Shown: positions 49,061 through 57,867, numbered from the stretch's first letter. The stretch: 64,000 nucleotides of DNA from Bradyrhizobium sp. CCBAU 051011 (GCF_009930815.1 NZ_CP022222.1:2336501-2400500); one strand, 5' to 3'. Program-made: numbers and translations. Notes: a model not told the origin generated them from the sequence alone.

Positions 49061-50740
49061 ATGACGGGTCATTGGCGGGATCGCGCAGCCACCACTTTTC
49101 AGTGCCAGAAGCAGCCCGCGGCCGGCAGCCGCGGCATGGTGGTCAGCAATCACCCGCTGGCATCGAGCGCGGGCGCGGAAATGCTCGCGGCCGGCGGCAA
49201 CGCCGTTGATGCTGCGATCGCGACCCTGTTTGCGCTGACGGTAGTCGAACCGATGATGGTCGGCATTATCGGCGGCGGCATGGCCCATGTCCGCACTTCC
49301 GACGGCAGCCACCGCTTCATCGACGGCCAGAGCACGGTGCCGCTGGCGGTCAGGCCCGATACCTACACCTCGAAGCCCGGCTCGGCGCATGACGTGTTCG
49401 ATACCGTCGGCGATGAAAATCTGAACGGCCCGAAGGCCGTCGCGGTGCCGGGCTCGCTGAAAGCCTGGTGCGAGACGCTGCAGCGGTTCGGCACCATGAG
49501 CCTTGCCGACATCATGCAGCCCGCCATCAAGTATGCCGCGCGCGGCTATGCGGCGACGCCTTACTTGCACGAATGCATCACCGATAGCGCCGCAGAGATG
49601 TTGAAGGACAAGGCGATCTCGGCGATCTATTTGCCCAAGGGGACCCCGCTGAAAGCCGGCGAGCGCGTGGTGCAGTCGGAATATGCGGAGACGCTGCGCT
49701 ACATTTCGCAGCATGGCGAGGCGGCGCTGTATCACGGTCCGCTCGGCGATATCCTCGTCGATTACATGAAGAAAAACGGTGGCTTCATCGCCCGCGAGGA
49801 CCTCACGGGCTACAAGGCCGTCGAGCGCCAGCCGATTCGCGCCGATTATCGCGGCTGGCAAATTCTGGGGCCGCCGCCGCCCGCGGCCTCCGGCGTGCAC
49901 ATCGCCCAGATGCTCAACATTCTCGAAGGCTATGATATCGCAAAGCTTGGCTTCGGCTCGGCGGAGACCATCCATTATCTCGCCGAGGTGCTCAAGATCG
50001 CCTTTGCCGATCGCGCCGCCGCCAGTGGCGACCCTGAATTCATCAACGTGCCGGTCGAGCGCCTGATCTCGAAGGCCTATGCCGACGAACGTCGTCGGGC
50101 GATCGATCCTGATCGCGCGCAAGCCTGGAGCGCCGGCATCGCGCAGCTCGAAAGCGCTGATACCACCCACATGACGGCGGCGGATGCGTTCGGCAACGTG
50201 GTCGCGACCACGCAGACCATCAACAACCTGTTTGGCGCGAAAATCCTGATACCCGGGCTCGGCGCCATCCCGAACAATTACATGAACCTCTACGATCCCC
50301 GTCCCGGCCACGCGCTATCGCTGGCACCGGGCAAGCGCGTAACCACCTCGATGTCGCCGATGATGGCATTGCGCGACGGCAAGCTCGTTTACGCGCTCGG
50401 CCTGCCCGGCGGAAAGCGAATCTTTCCGAGCGCAATGCAGGCACTGATCAATCTGATCGACCACGGCATGAACTTGCAGGAGGCGGTCGAAGCGCCGCGG
50501 GTCTGGACCGAGGGCAATGCGCTCGAACTCGAACTGGCGGTGCCTGACAATGTTTGCGCCAAACTTGCCGCGATGGGTCACAAGGTGCAGCCGATGCCGA
50601 CAGTCGCCGGCGGCATGAATGCAATCCAGTTCCACGAGGACGGCACGATGTCGGGCGCGGCGTGCTGGCGCGCGGACGGCACGCCGGTCGGCATCGCCGG
50701 TGGTCTCGCGCGCGCCGGGGTAAGGTTTGGGTTGAGCTGA
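49061..50740 (+). CDS. ggt: Gamma-glutamyltransferase family protein
   Basis: 559 residues, Ntn-hydrolase that self-cleaves. The processing Thr is in the motif SADTTHMTAADAFGNVVATTQ, and TTSMSPMMALRDGK and GLPGGKRIFPS match the substrate loop and oxyanion region. GIIGGGMAHVRTSDG is conserved in the large subunit. Unlike the E. coli enzyme there is no signal peptide (start MTGHWRDRAATTFQCQKQPA) and no lid loop between NNLFGAK and NNYMNLYDPR. It may use gamma-glutamyl or related amides in the cytoplasm; cephalosporin acylases are relatives. Confidence 0.9.
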   Translation: MTGHWRDRAATTFQCQKQPAAGSRGMVVSNHPLASSAGAEMLAAGGNAVDAAIATLFALTVVEPMMVGIIGGGMAHVRTSDGSHRFIDGQSTVPLAVRPDTYTSKPGSAHDVFDTVGDENLNGPKAVAVPGSLKAWCETLQRFGTMSLADIMQPAIKYAARGYAATPYLHECITDSAAEMLKDKAISAIYLPKGTPLKAGERVVQSEYAETLRYISQHGEAALYHGPLGDILVDYMKKNGGFIAREDLTGYKAVERQPIRADYRGWQILGPPPPAASGVHIAQMLNILEGYDIAKLGFGSAETIHYLAEVLKIAFADRAAASGDPEFINVPVERLISKAYADERRRAIDPDRAQAWSAGIAQLESADTTHMTAADAFGNVVATTQTINNLFGAKILIPGLGAIPNNYMNLYDPRPGHALSLAPGKRVTTSMSPMMALRDGKLVYALGLPGGKRIFPSAMQALINLIDHGMNLQEAVEAPRVWTEGNALELELAVPDNVCAKLAAMGHKVQPMPTVAGGMNAIQFHEDGTMSGAACWRADGTPVGIAGGLARAGVRFGLS

Positions 50741-50791
50741 GAACTCGCGCCGGCTCATCGGCTCCAGCATGGGCCGTCTCTGGAATACCGG

Positions 50792-50819
50792 GTCACCCGC
50801 TTTCGCTTTCGCGGGTGAC
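50792..50819. terminator. Hairpin between convergent ggt and the trypsin-like gene
   Basis: Perfect arms GTCACCCGC and GCGGGTGAC with a 10-base pyrimidine-rich loop. The gap between the two stops is 85 bases. Probable bidirectional terminator. Confidence 0.6.
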
Positions 50820-50825
50820 GACGGC

Positions 50826-52205
50826 TTACTTCCTTACGCAGATCACGCGAACCACCGATGCTTTAGCATCCGGCGATCCACCGGCTGCGCTGACGCCATT
50901 GGCCTTGAGGAAGTTTCGTACCGTGTCGGCCGTCACCAAAACGGCCTGTGCCGCCGGCGCGCCATTCGCCAGCCCCGCTACCTGAACCGGCTTCAACAGT
51001 GCGATGCCGGCAAATCTGCCGTCGTCATCCTGCGCAGGGGCGCCGGAAAAGCCGAGTGCGGGCGCGGGCGTCAGCGCGATATCGTTGGTGCCGCCAAGCT
51101 GGGCCACTGAAGCCTTGGTGCTGGTTACCGCAGCGCCGCCGCCCTGGTTCTGCGGATCGGCAATGCCGGTGAGATCGAGCGCCGTTTTCATAGCGGGATT
51201 GGCAAGATTCAACGCCTTTAGCCCGCGTGCGCCATAGATGCGCAGCAGCGCGAGATCGTGCTCCTTGTCCTCGGCGATTCGATCGGCATTGCCGAAGCCC
51301 GAGATCGCCACCGTGAGGCAGCCGTCGGTGATCTGGCGGTCGGTGATGATCGCGCCGTCGTCACCGACGACGACACCAGTGCCGTATTCCACGGTCTTGC
51401 GCGGCGGCGGCCCCGCCGTTTGCGCGGCCGCAGGAAATGCGTTGAACGCGCTAGACATCGCGATCACGACGGGCTCCACCGTGTTCTCGGTCGCCTGGTC
51501 GTACATGATGGTGAGAATGCGGACCTCGTCGCCCTTGAAGGTGCCGCGGATGTAAAACTTCTTCAGGCCCTGCAGGCCGGACAGCACGAAGAAATCCGGC
51601 TTGACCACCGTGTAGTCGATGTTGCGGCCCGGCTCTTTCTTCTCGCGCTCGGCAAGTCTGGCGGTGGTCGGATTGGCCTCCTTGCGTCGCGCCAGTTGAA
51701 TCTGGATGGTGCCGGTCGGCGAGGTCCATTTGGTGCCGTTGGCGTCACTGGCCTGCTGCGGCACCAGTTTGGTGGGGATCCCCAGCCGCACGCCGGTGCC
51801 GGGATCGGTGGCGATCTTCCAGCCGACGCTTTCCTGCTTTTTCCTCGCGGTATCGGCGAGGGCACCGCGCTCCTGCGGATTGAGCACGCCGGTCTGCTTG
51901 CCGCCGCGCGATTTCTGGAATTCCTTGATCGCATTGACCATGCGCTCGCTGACGTCGCCGGTGATGGCGCCGTTATATTGCCCGACCCAGGCCAGATCCG
52001 ATTGCAGCGCCAGCCGCTCGGCCTGTCCCAGCGCCTTGGCGGTGTCCTCCGGCTTCTGCAGCGCGGGGCGTACCGGCACCGTCGTGACTTGTTTCGGCTG
52101 GACACCCGCTGTGGAGGGCGGCGTCATTTGTGCCTGCGCGGGGGCCCCGGCGATCACAAAGGCCGAGGCCGCGATCATCAATGTTGCTGAAGGCACCAAT
52201 CTCAT
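50826..52205 (-). CDS. Secreted protein: peptidoglycan-binding-like region plus degenerate trypsin-like domain
   Basis: 459 residues. A signal peptide ends near APAQAQ (residue 26). Residues ~60-115 resemble a peptidoglycan-binding repeat (LALQSDLAWVGQYNGAITGD, AIKEFQKSRGGKQTGVLNPQ). A region of unknown fold follows to ~270. The C-terminal third matches trypsin/HtrA proteases (YGTGVVVGDDGAIITDRQIT, KEHDLALLRI, LGFSGAPAQDDDG). Asp317 and Ser387 align with the triad, but the His position is Gln291, so proteolysis is unlikely. A periplasmic binding or scaffold role is more plausible. Confidence 0.82.
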   Translation of the reverse strand: MRLVPSATLMIAASAFVIAGAPAQAQMTPPSTAGVQPKQVTTVPVRPALQKPEDTAKALGQAERLALQSDLAWVGQYNGAITGDVSERMVNAIKEFQKSRGGKQTGVLNPQERGALADTARKKQESVGWKIATDPGTGVRLGIPTKLVPQQASDANGTKWTSPTGTIQIQLARRKEANPTTARLAEREKKEPGRNIDYTVVKPDFFVLSGLQGLKKFYIRGTFKGDEVRILTIMYDQATENTVEPVVIAMSSAFNAFPAAAQTAGPPPRKTVEYGTGVVVGDDGAIITDRQITDGCLTVAISGFGNADRIAEDKEHDLALLRIYGARGLKALNLANPAMKTALDLTGIADPQNQGGGAAVTSTKASVAQLGGTNDIALTPAPALGFSGAPAQDDDGRFAGIALLKPVQVAGLANGAPAAQAVLVTADTVRNFLKANGVSAAGGSPDAKASVVRVICVRK

Positions 52206-52361
52206 GACAAATCCCGGCGGAAGAGGGGAGTGCGATCATTGACGTCCGGCCAATTAAGCACATCTGCTTAGTCGGCAACAACCGCGCCCCGGTTCAGGGA
52301 TTCTCGGTTTCCCTCGTTCTGGTTTGACTGTCGGGATGCGGGAGAAGGAAATAGTGCGACT

Positions 52362-53165
52362 ATGCTGACGGCCGACGAACTCGAACGCTACGCCCGCCAC
52401 ATCGTGCTGCGCGAAGTCGGCGGCCCCGGGCAGGCCGCGCTGAAGGAGGCCTCGGTGCTGGTGATCGGCGCCGGCGGCCTCGGCGCGCCCGTCCTGATGT
52501 ATCTGGCGGCGGCCGGTGTCGGCAGGCTCGGCGCGGTCGATGACGACATCGTCTCGCTGTCCAATCTGCAGCGGCAGATCATCCACACCACGCCAGATAT
52601 CGGCCGGCTCAAGGTCGACAGTGCCGCGGAGACGGTTCGCGCGCTCAATCCCCATGTCCAGTTCGAGCCGCATGCGGTGCGTCTCAATGCGGGGAATGTG
52701 ATGGCGCTGATCGACGATTACGATCTCGTGCTCGACGGCTCCGACAATTTCGAAACCCGCTATCTGATTTCCGATGCCTGCTTCTTCGCCGGCAAGCCGC
52801 TGATCACGGCGGCGCTGGGGATGTTCGACGGATCGCTGACGACAATCCGGGCGCACGAACGGGACGCCGACGGCCGTTTCAACCCGACCTATCGCTGCCT
52901 GTTTCCCGAACCGCCGCCGCCCGGCACCGTACCGGCCTGCGCCGAGGCCGGCGTGATGGGTGCGTTGGCGGGCATGCTCGGCTCGATGATGGCGCTGGAG
53001 GCGATCCGCGAAATCGTCGGCTTCGGCGAAAGCCTGGTCGGACGGCTGGTGATGGTGGACGCGCGCGCGATGCGCTTTGAAACCCTGCGCTACGCGCGCG
53101 ATCCGCAAAACCCGCTCAACGGCGATACGCCCGTCATCGTCGATCTGAGCGGGCACGCGGCGTAG
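52362..53165 (+). CDS. HesA/MoeB/ThiF family adenylyltransferase
   Basis: 267 residues. E1-like enzyme that adenylates the C-terminal glycine of a ubiquitin-like sulfur carrier (ThiS or MoaD). ATP site LVIGAGGLGAPVLMYLAAAG, arginine finger SLSNLQRQIIH, adenylation DLVLDGSDNFETRYL, and the cysteine in GTVPACAEAGVMG. There is no rhodanese domain and only one of the two usual zinc CxxC pairs is visible (YRC with one Cys), so metal binding may be lost. Sulfur carrier and partner genes are not in the window; moeB and thiF cannot be told apart. Confidence 0.88.
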   Translation: MLTADELERYARHIVLREVGGPGQAALKEASVLVIGAGGLGAPVLMYLAAAGVGRLGAVDDDIVSLSNLQRQIIHTTPDIGRLKVDSAAETVRALNPHVQFEPHAVRLNAGNVMALIDDYDLVLDGSDNFETRYLISDACFFAGKPLITAALGMFDGSLTTIRAHERDADGRFNPTYRCLFPEPPPPGTVPACAEAGVMGALAGMLGSMMALEAIREIVGFGESLVGRLVMVDARAMRFETLRYARDPQNPLNGDTPVIVDLSGHAA

Positions 53166-53168
53166 TAT

Positions 53169-54164
53169 TCACCGCTTCTCGCTGTCCATATGCGCAAGCT
53201 GCGCTTCGGGATAGCGCGCGCCTGCGGCCACGCCCGGTGGGAATGCTTCGGCAAGCGCGGCCTGATGAGCCGGCGTCAGCTTCACTTTGAGGGCACCCAG
53301 CGCTTCGGCAAGACGATCGCGGCGGCGGGCGCCGACCAGCGGCACGATATCGTTGCCCTGCGCTGCGACCCAGGCGATGGCGACCTGCGCGGGCGAAGCG
53401 CCGACGTCGTCGGCAACGCGCCGCAAGGAGTCCACCAGCGTCAGGTTGGCGTCGAGATTGCTGCCCTGAAAGCGCGGGCTCATGCTGCGAAAATCCTGCG
53501 CGCTGGAACGATCCTTGGTCCAGTGGCCGCTGATCAGGCCGCGCGCCAATACACCATAGGCAGTGATGCCGATGCCGAGTTCGCGGCAGGTTTTCAGAAT
53601 GTCGGCTTCGATGCCGCGTGCGAGCAGCGAATACTCGATCTGCAGGTCGATGATCGGATGCACGGCGTGCGCCCGGCGAATGGTGTCGGAGCCGACTTCG
53701 GAGAGGCCGATATGCCTGATCCAGCCGGCCTTGATCATGTCGGCCATCGCGCCGACGGTTTCTTCGATCGGCACATCCGGATCGAGCCGCGCGGGCCGGT
53801 AGATGTCGATGGTGTCGACACCCAGCCGCTGCAGCGAATAAGCGACAAAATTCCTGATCGCGGCCGGGCGGCTGTCATAGCCGAGAAAGCCCTTGTTGGG
53901 ATCGCGCAGCGCGCCGAATTTCACGCTGATCTGCAGATTGTCGCGGTTGCGCCCCGTGAGCGCTTCGCGGATCAGCATCTCGTTATGGCCCATGCCGTAG
54001 AAATCGCCGGTGTCGAGCAGAGTGATGCCGGCATCGAGCGCGGCGTGGATGGTGGCGATGCTCTCGTTGCGGTCGGCGGGGCCGTAGAAGTCCGACATGC
54101 CCATGCAGCCCAGTCCGATGGCCGAGACGGTTGGACCTGTCGTGCCGAGTTTGCGATTTTCCAT
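53169..54164 (-). CDS. Aldo/keto reductase lacking the catalytic histidine
   Basis: 331 residues from the ATG at 54164 (GAGGAG upstream); a longer frame to 54254 is unlikely. (beta/alpha)8 NADPH-dependent oxidoreductase. Asp51, Tyr56 ([11 protein letters not shown]) and Lys82 (ISVKFG) of the tetrad are present, but the His normally in YxQHR is Ala125 ([12 protein letters not shown]). The coenzyme site is near [14 protein letters not shown]. Divergent from the LysR gene, which may regulate it, and 3 bases from the convergent ThiF-like gene. Confidence 0.92.
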   Translation of the reverse strand: MENRKLGTTGPTVSAIGLGCMGMSDFYGPADRNESIATIHAALDAGITLLDTGDFYGMGHNEMLIREALTGRNRDNLQISVKFGALRDPNKGFLGYDSRPAAIRNFVAYSLQRLGVDTIDIYRPARLDPDVPIEETVGAMADMIKAGWIRHIGLSEVGSDTIRRAHAVHPIIDLQIEYSLLARGIEADILKTCRELGIGITAYGVLARGLISGHWTKDRSSAQDFRSMSPRFQGSNLDANLTLVDSLRRVADDVGASPAQVAIAWVAAQGNDIVPLVGARRRDRLAEALGALKVKLTPAHQAALAEAFPPGVAAGARYPEAQLAHMDSEKR

Positions 54165-54265
54165 GATAGTTCTCCTCGATGTGCCGGCGGCCGTTTCGCG
54201 CCGTCGTGACGAGGCTGATATGAACCCTCGCGGCTGAACCGATAAGCTGGACAATTCGCAACAGC

Positions 54266-54285
54266 TTGTTCAGTATATCGAACAA
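54266..54285. promoter_or_regulatory. Palindrome over the lysR start; candidate LysR-type site
   Basis: TTGTTC and GAACAA arms around AGTATATC; the last A is the first base of the lysR ATG. A regulator bound here would block its own translation start and transcription, while the 120-base gap also carries the aldo-keto reductase promoter. Confidence 0.5.
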
Positions 54286-55199
54286 TGAAGGATTTCGACC
54301 TCCGCGACCTCAGTGCTTTCGTCGCCATCGCGCGCACCCAGAATTTCCGCCGGGCCGCGACCGAGCAGGGCGTTTCCGTCTCGAGCCTCAGCCAGCGGCT
54401 GCGCGACATGGAAGAGCGGCTCGGCGTTCGCCTGATGAACCGCACCACGCGCAGCGTTGCGCTCACCGAAGCTGGCGAGCTGCTGCTGGCCCGCGTTGCG
54501 CCTGCGATGCAGGATGTCGGCGAAGCGATCGATCAGGTGCGCGGCTTGCGCGGCGTGCCGTCGGGACGCCTGCGCATCAACGCCCCGCCGCCGGCGATCG
54601 ACCTGGTGCTGGCACCGATGGTGGCGCCGTTTCTTCAGAAACATCCGAAAATCGATCTGGAGATCGTCGGTGAAAGTTCGTTTGTCGATATCGTCGCCGC
54701 CGGCTTCGACGCCGGCGTGCGCTATGGCGAACATCTGGCACAGGACATGATCGCGGTGTCGCTGGGTTCGCCGCAGCGTTACGCGGTGGTGGCGTCGAAG
54801 GAATATGTGGCGCGACACGGCCGGCCGGAAGCGCCGAAGGATCTGCTCGATCACGCCTGTATCCGCACCCGTTTCGGCAGCGGCGCGATGCTGGATTGGG
54901 AATTCGAGAAGGCCGGGCGTGTCGTCAAAATCTCACCGCCGGCAAAGCTGGTCGCGGCGCATCTGGGGCTGGCGCTGCGTGCCGTCCATGACGGCACAGG
55001 GTTCTGGATGACGTTTGAGGGTTACGTGCGCTACGGCATCAAGTCCGGCGCGCTGGTCAGCGTGCTCGACGATTGGTGTGCGCCGTTTCCGGGACCGTTT
55101 TTGTATTATCCGAGCCGGCGTCAGCCGCCGCCGGCACTTGCCGCATTCGTCGCGTTCATTGCGGAATGGCGCAAGCGGGAAAAGCGCAAGAGCAAATGA
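54285..55199 (+). CDS. LysR-family transcriptional regulator
   Basis: 304 residues. Starts MKDFDLRDLSAFVAIARTQN; helix-turn-helix at about 18-65 (NFRRAATEQGVSVSSLSQRL, RLGVRLMNRTTRSVALTEAG). The C-terminal periplasmic-binding-type inducer domain begins near GRLRINAPPPAIDLVLAPMV. It belongs to the type that regulates a divergent gene: here the aldo-keto reductase. The inducer is unknown. Confidence 0.95.
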   Translation: MKDFDLRDLSAFVAIARTQNFRRAATEQGVSVSSLSQRLRDMEERLGVRLMNRTTRSVALTEAGELLLARVAPAMQDVGEAIDQVRGLRGVPSGRLRINAPPPAIDLVLAPMVAPFLQKHPKIDLEIVGESSFVDIVAAGFDAGVRYGEHLAQDMIAVSLGSPQRYAVVASKEYVARHGRPEAPKDLLDHACIRTRFGSGAMLDWEFEKAGRVVKISPPAKLVAAHLGLALRAVHDGTGFWMTFEGYVRYGIKSGALVSVLDDWCAPFPGPFLYYPSRRQPPPALAAFVAFIAEWRKREKRKSK

Positions 55200-55202
55200 A
55201 GC

Positions 55203-55292
55203 GTAGCCCGGATGGAGCGAAGCGCAATCCGGGGACAGTGTGACTCGCGGATTGAGTTGTCCCGGATTTCGCTGCGCTCCATCCAGGCTACG
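55203..55292. repeat. Palindromic repeat, GTAGCCCGGATG family, copy 3
   Basis: Starts GTAGCCCGGATGGAGCGAAG and ends GCTCCATCCAGGCTACG (one mismatch to a perfect end). It lies between the convergent stops of lysR and the dehydrogenase. Confidence 0.88.
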
Positions 55293-55304
55293 TGTGCTCC
55301 CCGC

Positions 55305-56306
55305 TCACAGCATGCTGGGCAGCACGCGATCCGGCGGCTTGTGATTGTCCAGGAAGGTGCGGATATTGATGATTACCTTCTCGCCCATCTCGACGCGGCC
55401 CTCGATGGTGGCCGAGCCCATATGCGGCAGCAACGTTACCTTGCCGGCCTTGGCGAGCCGCACCAGCTTCGGATTGACCGCAGGTTCGTGCTCGTAGACG
55501 TCGAGGCCGGCGCCGCCGACGTCGCCAGCCTCTAACAGCTTGATCAGCGTGTCCTCGTCGATTACCCCGCCGCGTGCGGTGTTGACGATATAGGCGTCTT
55601 TGCGGATCAACTTCAGCCGCCGTGCCGACAACAGGTGATAGGTCGCCGGCGTATGCGGACAGTTCACCGAGATGATGTCCATCCGCGCCAGCATCTGGTC
55701 GAGGCTTTCCCAGTAGGTCGCGCCGAGCTCCTCGGCGATGCGCGGCGGCACGGGACGGCGGTTGTGATAGTGGATCTGCAGGCCGAAGGCGCGCGCCCGG
55801 CGGGCGACCGCCTGGCCGATGCGGCCCATGCCGATGATGCCGAGGCGCTTGCCGCCGATGCGATGGCCGAGCATCCAGGTCGGCGACCAGCCCGGCCAGC
55901 TCTTGCCGTCGGGGAGGATGGTTGCGCCTTCGATCAGCCGCCGTGGCACCGCGAGAATCAACGCCATGGTCATATCGGCGGTGTCTTCGGTCAGCACTTT
56001 CGGCGTGTTGGTCACCGTGATGCCACGCGCATGCGCTGCCGTGACGTCGATATTGTCGACGCCGTTGCCGAAATTGGCGATCATGCGCAGCTTGCAGTCG
56101 GGGTGCTTGAGCATCTCCTCGCTGATCGTGTCGGTGACGGTCGGCACCAGCACGTCGGCCGAGCGGCTGGCTTCGGCAATCTGCTGCGGCGTCATCGGCG
56201 TGTCGTCGAGATTCAACGTCGCGTCGAACAGCTCGCGCATCCTCGTCTCGATCGAGTCCGGCAGTTTGCGGGTGACGACGACGAGAGGTTTTTTCTTAAC
56301 CGACAT
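55305..56306 (-). CDS. D-2-hydroxyacid dehydrogenase (glyoxylate/hydroxypyruvate reductase type)
   Basis: 333 residues. NAD(P)H-dependent reduction of 2-oxoacids such as glyoxylate. NAD-binding GKRLGIIGMGRIGQAVARRA; the catalytic Arg in IVNTARGGVIDE, Glu in LDVYEHEPAVNP and His in TLLPHMGSATIE are present. The N-terminal extension SVKKKPLVVVTRKLPDSIET is normal for GyaR-like enzymes. Convergent with lysR across the repeat. Confidence 0.92.
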   Translation of the reverse strand: MSVKKKPLVVVTRKLPDSIETRMRELFDATLNLDDTPMTPQQIAEASRSADVLVPTVTDTISEEMLKHPDCKLRMIANFGNGVDNIDVTAAHARGITVTNTPKVLTEDTADMTMALILAVPRRLIEGATILPDGKSWPGWSPTWMLGHRIGGKRLGIIGMGRIGQAVARRARAFGLQIHYHNRRPVPPRIAEELGATYWESLDQMLARMDIISVNCPHTPATYHLLSARRLKLIRKDAYIVNTARGGVIDEDTLIKLLEAGDVGGAGLDVYEHEPAVNPKLVRLAKAGKVTLLPHMGSATIEGRVEMGEKVIINIRTFLDNHKPPDRVLPSML

Positions 56307-56652
56307 GTCCTGCTCTCATGAGGGGGTGCGCTGCAGCGCGCCGTTCAGGTCTCATTAACCCGGTTGTTCGACACTGCGATGGCCACGCGGTCCCGGTATC
56401 CGGCTGTTTGCTGAGGCAAGTCCCTTGGGTTCCCAATACTTCCTCGGATTCTCGGCGGAAAATCCAGGCGTTCTGGTTCTAGGCTTTCCGTCCTCTCTAT
56501 CAGAAGGCCGGGCCAAGACAAGAACCCCTCGGATGTCGCAAGCCGGGTGCGGTCAAAGCGGGGGCACAGGGGTCTGGGGTTATTTCGGGCGTTAGCGGGC
56601 GGTTTCAACTCGAAGAATTCGAGTTGCGGTTGGCTCGGCAGGAGACGGGTTG
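56307..56652. other. 346-base gene-free region with a 21-base palindrome
   Basis: Divergent promoter region between the dehydrogenase and the SH3 protein. No coding frame with a ribosome site is visible. At 56606-56626 CAACTCGAA and TTCGAGTTG form perfect arms around GAA, ending 26 bases before the SH3-protein start. It could be an operator or a leader hairpin. Confidence 0.55.
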
Positions 56653-57180
56653 ATGGTGTTGAGGCGTTTCTGTTCGGTGGCGATGCTGGTGGGGTGCTGG
56701 CTTGTCGCTTCCGTCAGCACAGGATTTTCGGCCAAGGATTCGGCCACCACCACGAGCGGCCTGCCGGTGCCGCGATATGTCAGTCTCAAGTCCGATCATG
56801 TGAATGTGCGGGCCGGTCCGACCAAGGACAATGACGTCGCCTGGGTCTATACCCGCTCGGGCCTGCCGGTCGAAATCACAGCCGAGTTCGAGAACTGGCG
56901 CCGCGTGCGCGATTCCGAGGGATCCGAGGGATGGGTCTATCATTCGCTCTTGTCCGGCCGCCGCACCGCGGTCGTGACCATGAAGACCAAGGACGAGCTG
57001 GCCTCGCTCTATGACCGTCCCGATCGGACCAGCGCAATCGCCGCCCGCCTGCAGGCCGGCGTCGTCGCCCAGGTCAAGAAATGCTCCAATGGCTGGTGCC
57101 GCGTGATTGGCAATGGTTTTGACGGCTGGATCGAGCAGCAGCGCCTGTGGGGCGTGTATGCGGACGAGAAGGTGGATTGA
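56653..57180 (+). CDS. Secreted bacterial SH3-domain protein
   Basis: 175 residues from the ATG at 56653. Signal peptide about 1-27 (RRFCSVAMLVGCWLVASVST). The mature part holds two SH3b-like repeats: VSLKSDHVNVRAGPTKDNDV then VEITAEFENWRRVRDSEG, and a second one ending CSNGWCRVIGNGFDGWIEQQ. Such proteins bind peptidoglycan stems or divalent-ion-linked targets in the periplasm. GGAG is in the upstream CAGGAGACGGG. Convergent with irr across a repeat. Confidence 0.88.
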   Translation: MVLRRFCSVAMLVGCWLVASVSTGFSAKDSATTTSGLPVPRYVSLKSDHVNVRAGPTKDNDVAWVYTRSGLPVEITAEFENWRRVRDSEGSEGWVYHSLLSGRRTAVVTMKTKDELASLYDRPDRTSAIAARLQAGVVAQVKKCSNGWCRVIGNGFDGWIEQQRLWGVYADEKVD

Positions 57181-57208
57181 GGCGCGCTAGCGGGTCTTTG
57201 CGCAGAAG

Positions 57209-57303
57209 CGTAGGGTGGGCAAAGCGAAGCGTGCCCACCATTCACGACAGCGATTTTGGATAAATGGTGGGCACGGCGCCTGCGCGCCTTTGCCCACCCT
57301 ACG
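57209..57303. repeat. Palindromic repeat, CGTAGGGTGGGCAAAG family, copy 1
   Basis: Starts CGTAGGGTGGGCAAAGCGAA and ends CGCCTTTGCCCACCCTACG; the inner GTGCCCACCATT and AATGGTGGGCAC also pair, so the element is one long hairpin. A second copy is at 61230-61322. It lies between convergent genes. Confidence 0.9.
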
Positions 57304-57326
57304 AATTCACGAAGTCTCTGCGAAGA

Positions 57327-57818
57327 TCAGCGCTTCTTGCGCAGCCGCACGACCATGTCGACGCGGGCGATCTCGTAGCCCTCGGGCACGTCGGGCATCT
57401 TCGACAGCACCAGATGCGGGTCGGGAATGTCGACCAGTTCGTGGTTGTTCTCGAGATAGAAGTGGTGATGCGCGGTGACGTTGGTGTCGAAATAGGTCTT
57501 GGTGCCGTCGACCGAGACCTGACGCAGCAACCCGGCATCGGTGAGTTGGTTGAGCGTGTTGTAGACGGTGGCGAGCGAGACCGGGACCTTGGCCAGCGTC
57601 GCTTCCTCGTACAGCATTTCCGCAGTCAGATGGCGTGCGCCCTTGCCGAACAGCAGCCAGCCCAAAGCCATGCGCTGGCGGGTAGGCCTGAGACCCGCAG
57701 CCTGCAACATTTCGTTGACGTCGTGCCAGGGACAACCGGTCAACGCCGGCTGATGTCCGGCGGCACGGGCGGCCGGATCGATACCGTCGTCATTCAGGGG
57801 CGAGGCTTGGTCGTTCAT
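57327..57818 (-). CDS. irr: Iron response regulator Irr (Fur family)
   Basis: 163 residues from the ATG at 57818, the exact length of B. japonicum Irr. Global regulator of haem and iron genes in Rhizobiales, inactivated by haem delivered from ferrochelatase. The haem-regulatory motif GCPWH puts Cys29 as ligand, and the second haem site is the HHH run (TAHHHFYLE). The winged helix is LRPTRQRMALGWLLFGKGAR then VPVSLATVYNTLNQL. A frame upstream of 57818 stays open but is not family-like. Divergent from fabA. Confidence 0.97.
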   Translation of the reverse strand: MNDQASPLNDDGIDPAARAAGHQPALTGCPWHDVNEMLQAAGLRPTRQRMALGWLLFGKGARHLTAEMLYEEATLAKVPVSLATVYNTLNQLTDAGLLRQVSVDGTKTYFDTNVTAHHHFYLENNHELVDIPDPHLVLSKMPDVPEGYEIARVDMVVRLRKKR

Positions 57819-57846
57819 GTCCACTTCGGGTACCACACGCGCTAAC

Positions 57847-57867
57847 TTGGGCAATAATCTTGCCCAA
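57847..57867 (-). promoter_or_regulatory. Perfect palindrome at the irr promoter
   Basis: TTGGGCAA-N5-TTGCCCAA, eight-base perfect arms, 28 bases upstream of the irr ATG. On the minus strand TATATT abuts it and could be the -10 element, so a bound repressor would block transcription. It differs from the ICE sequence bound by Irr. Confidence 0.55.
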
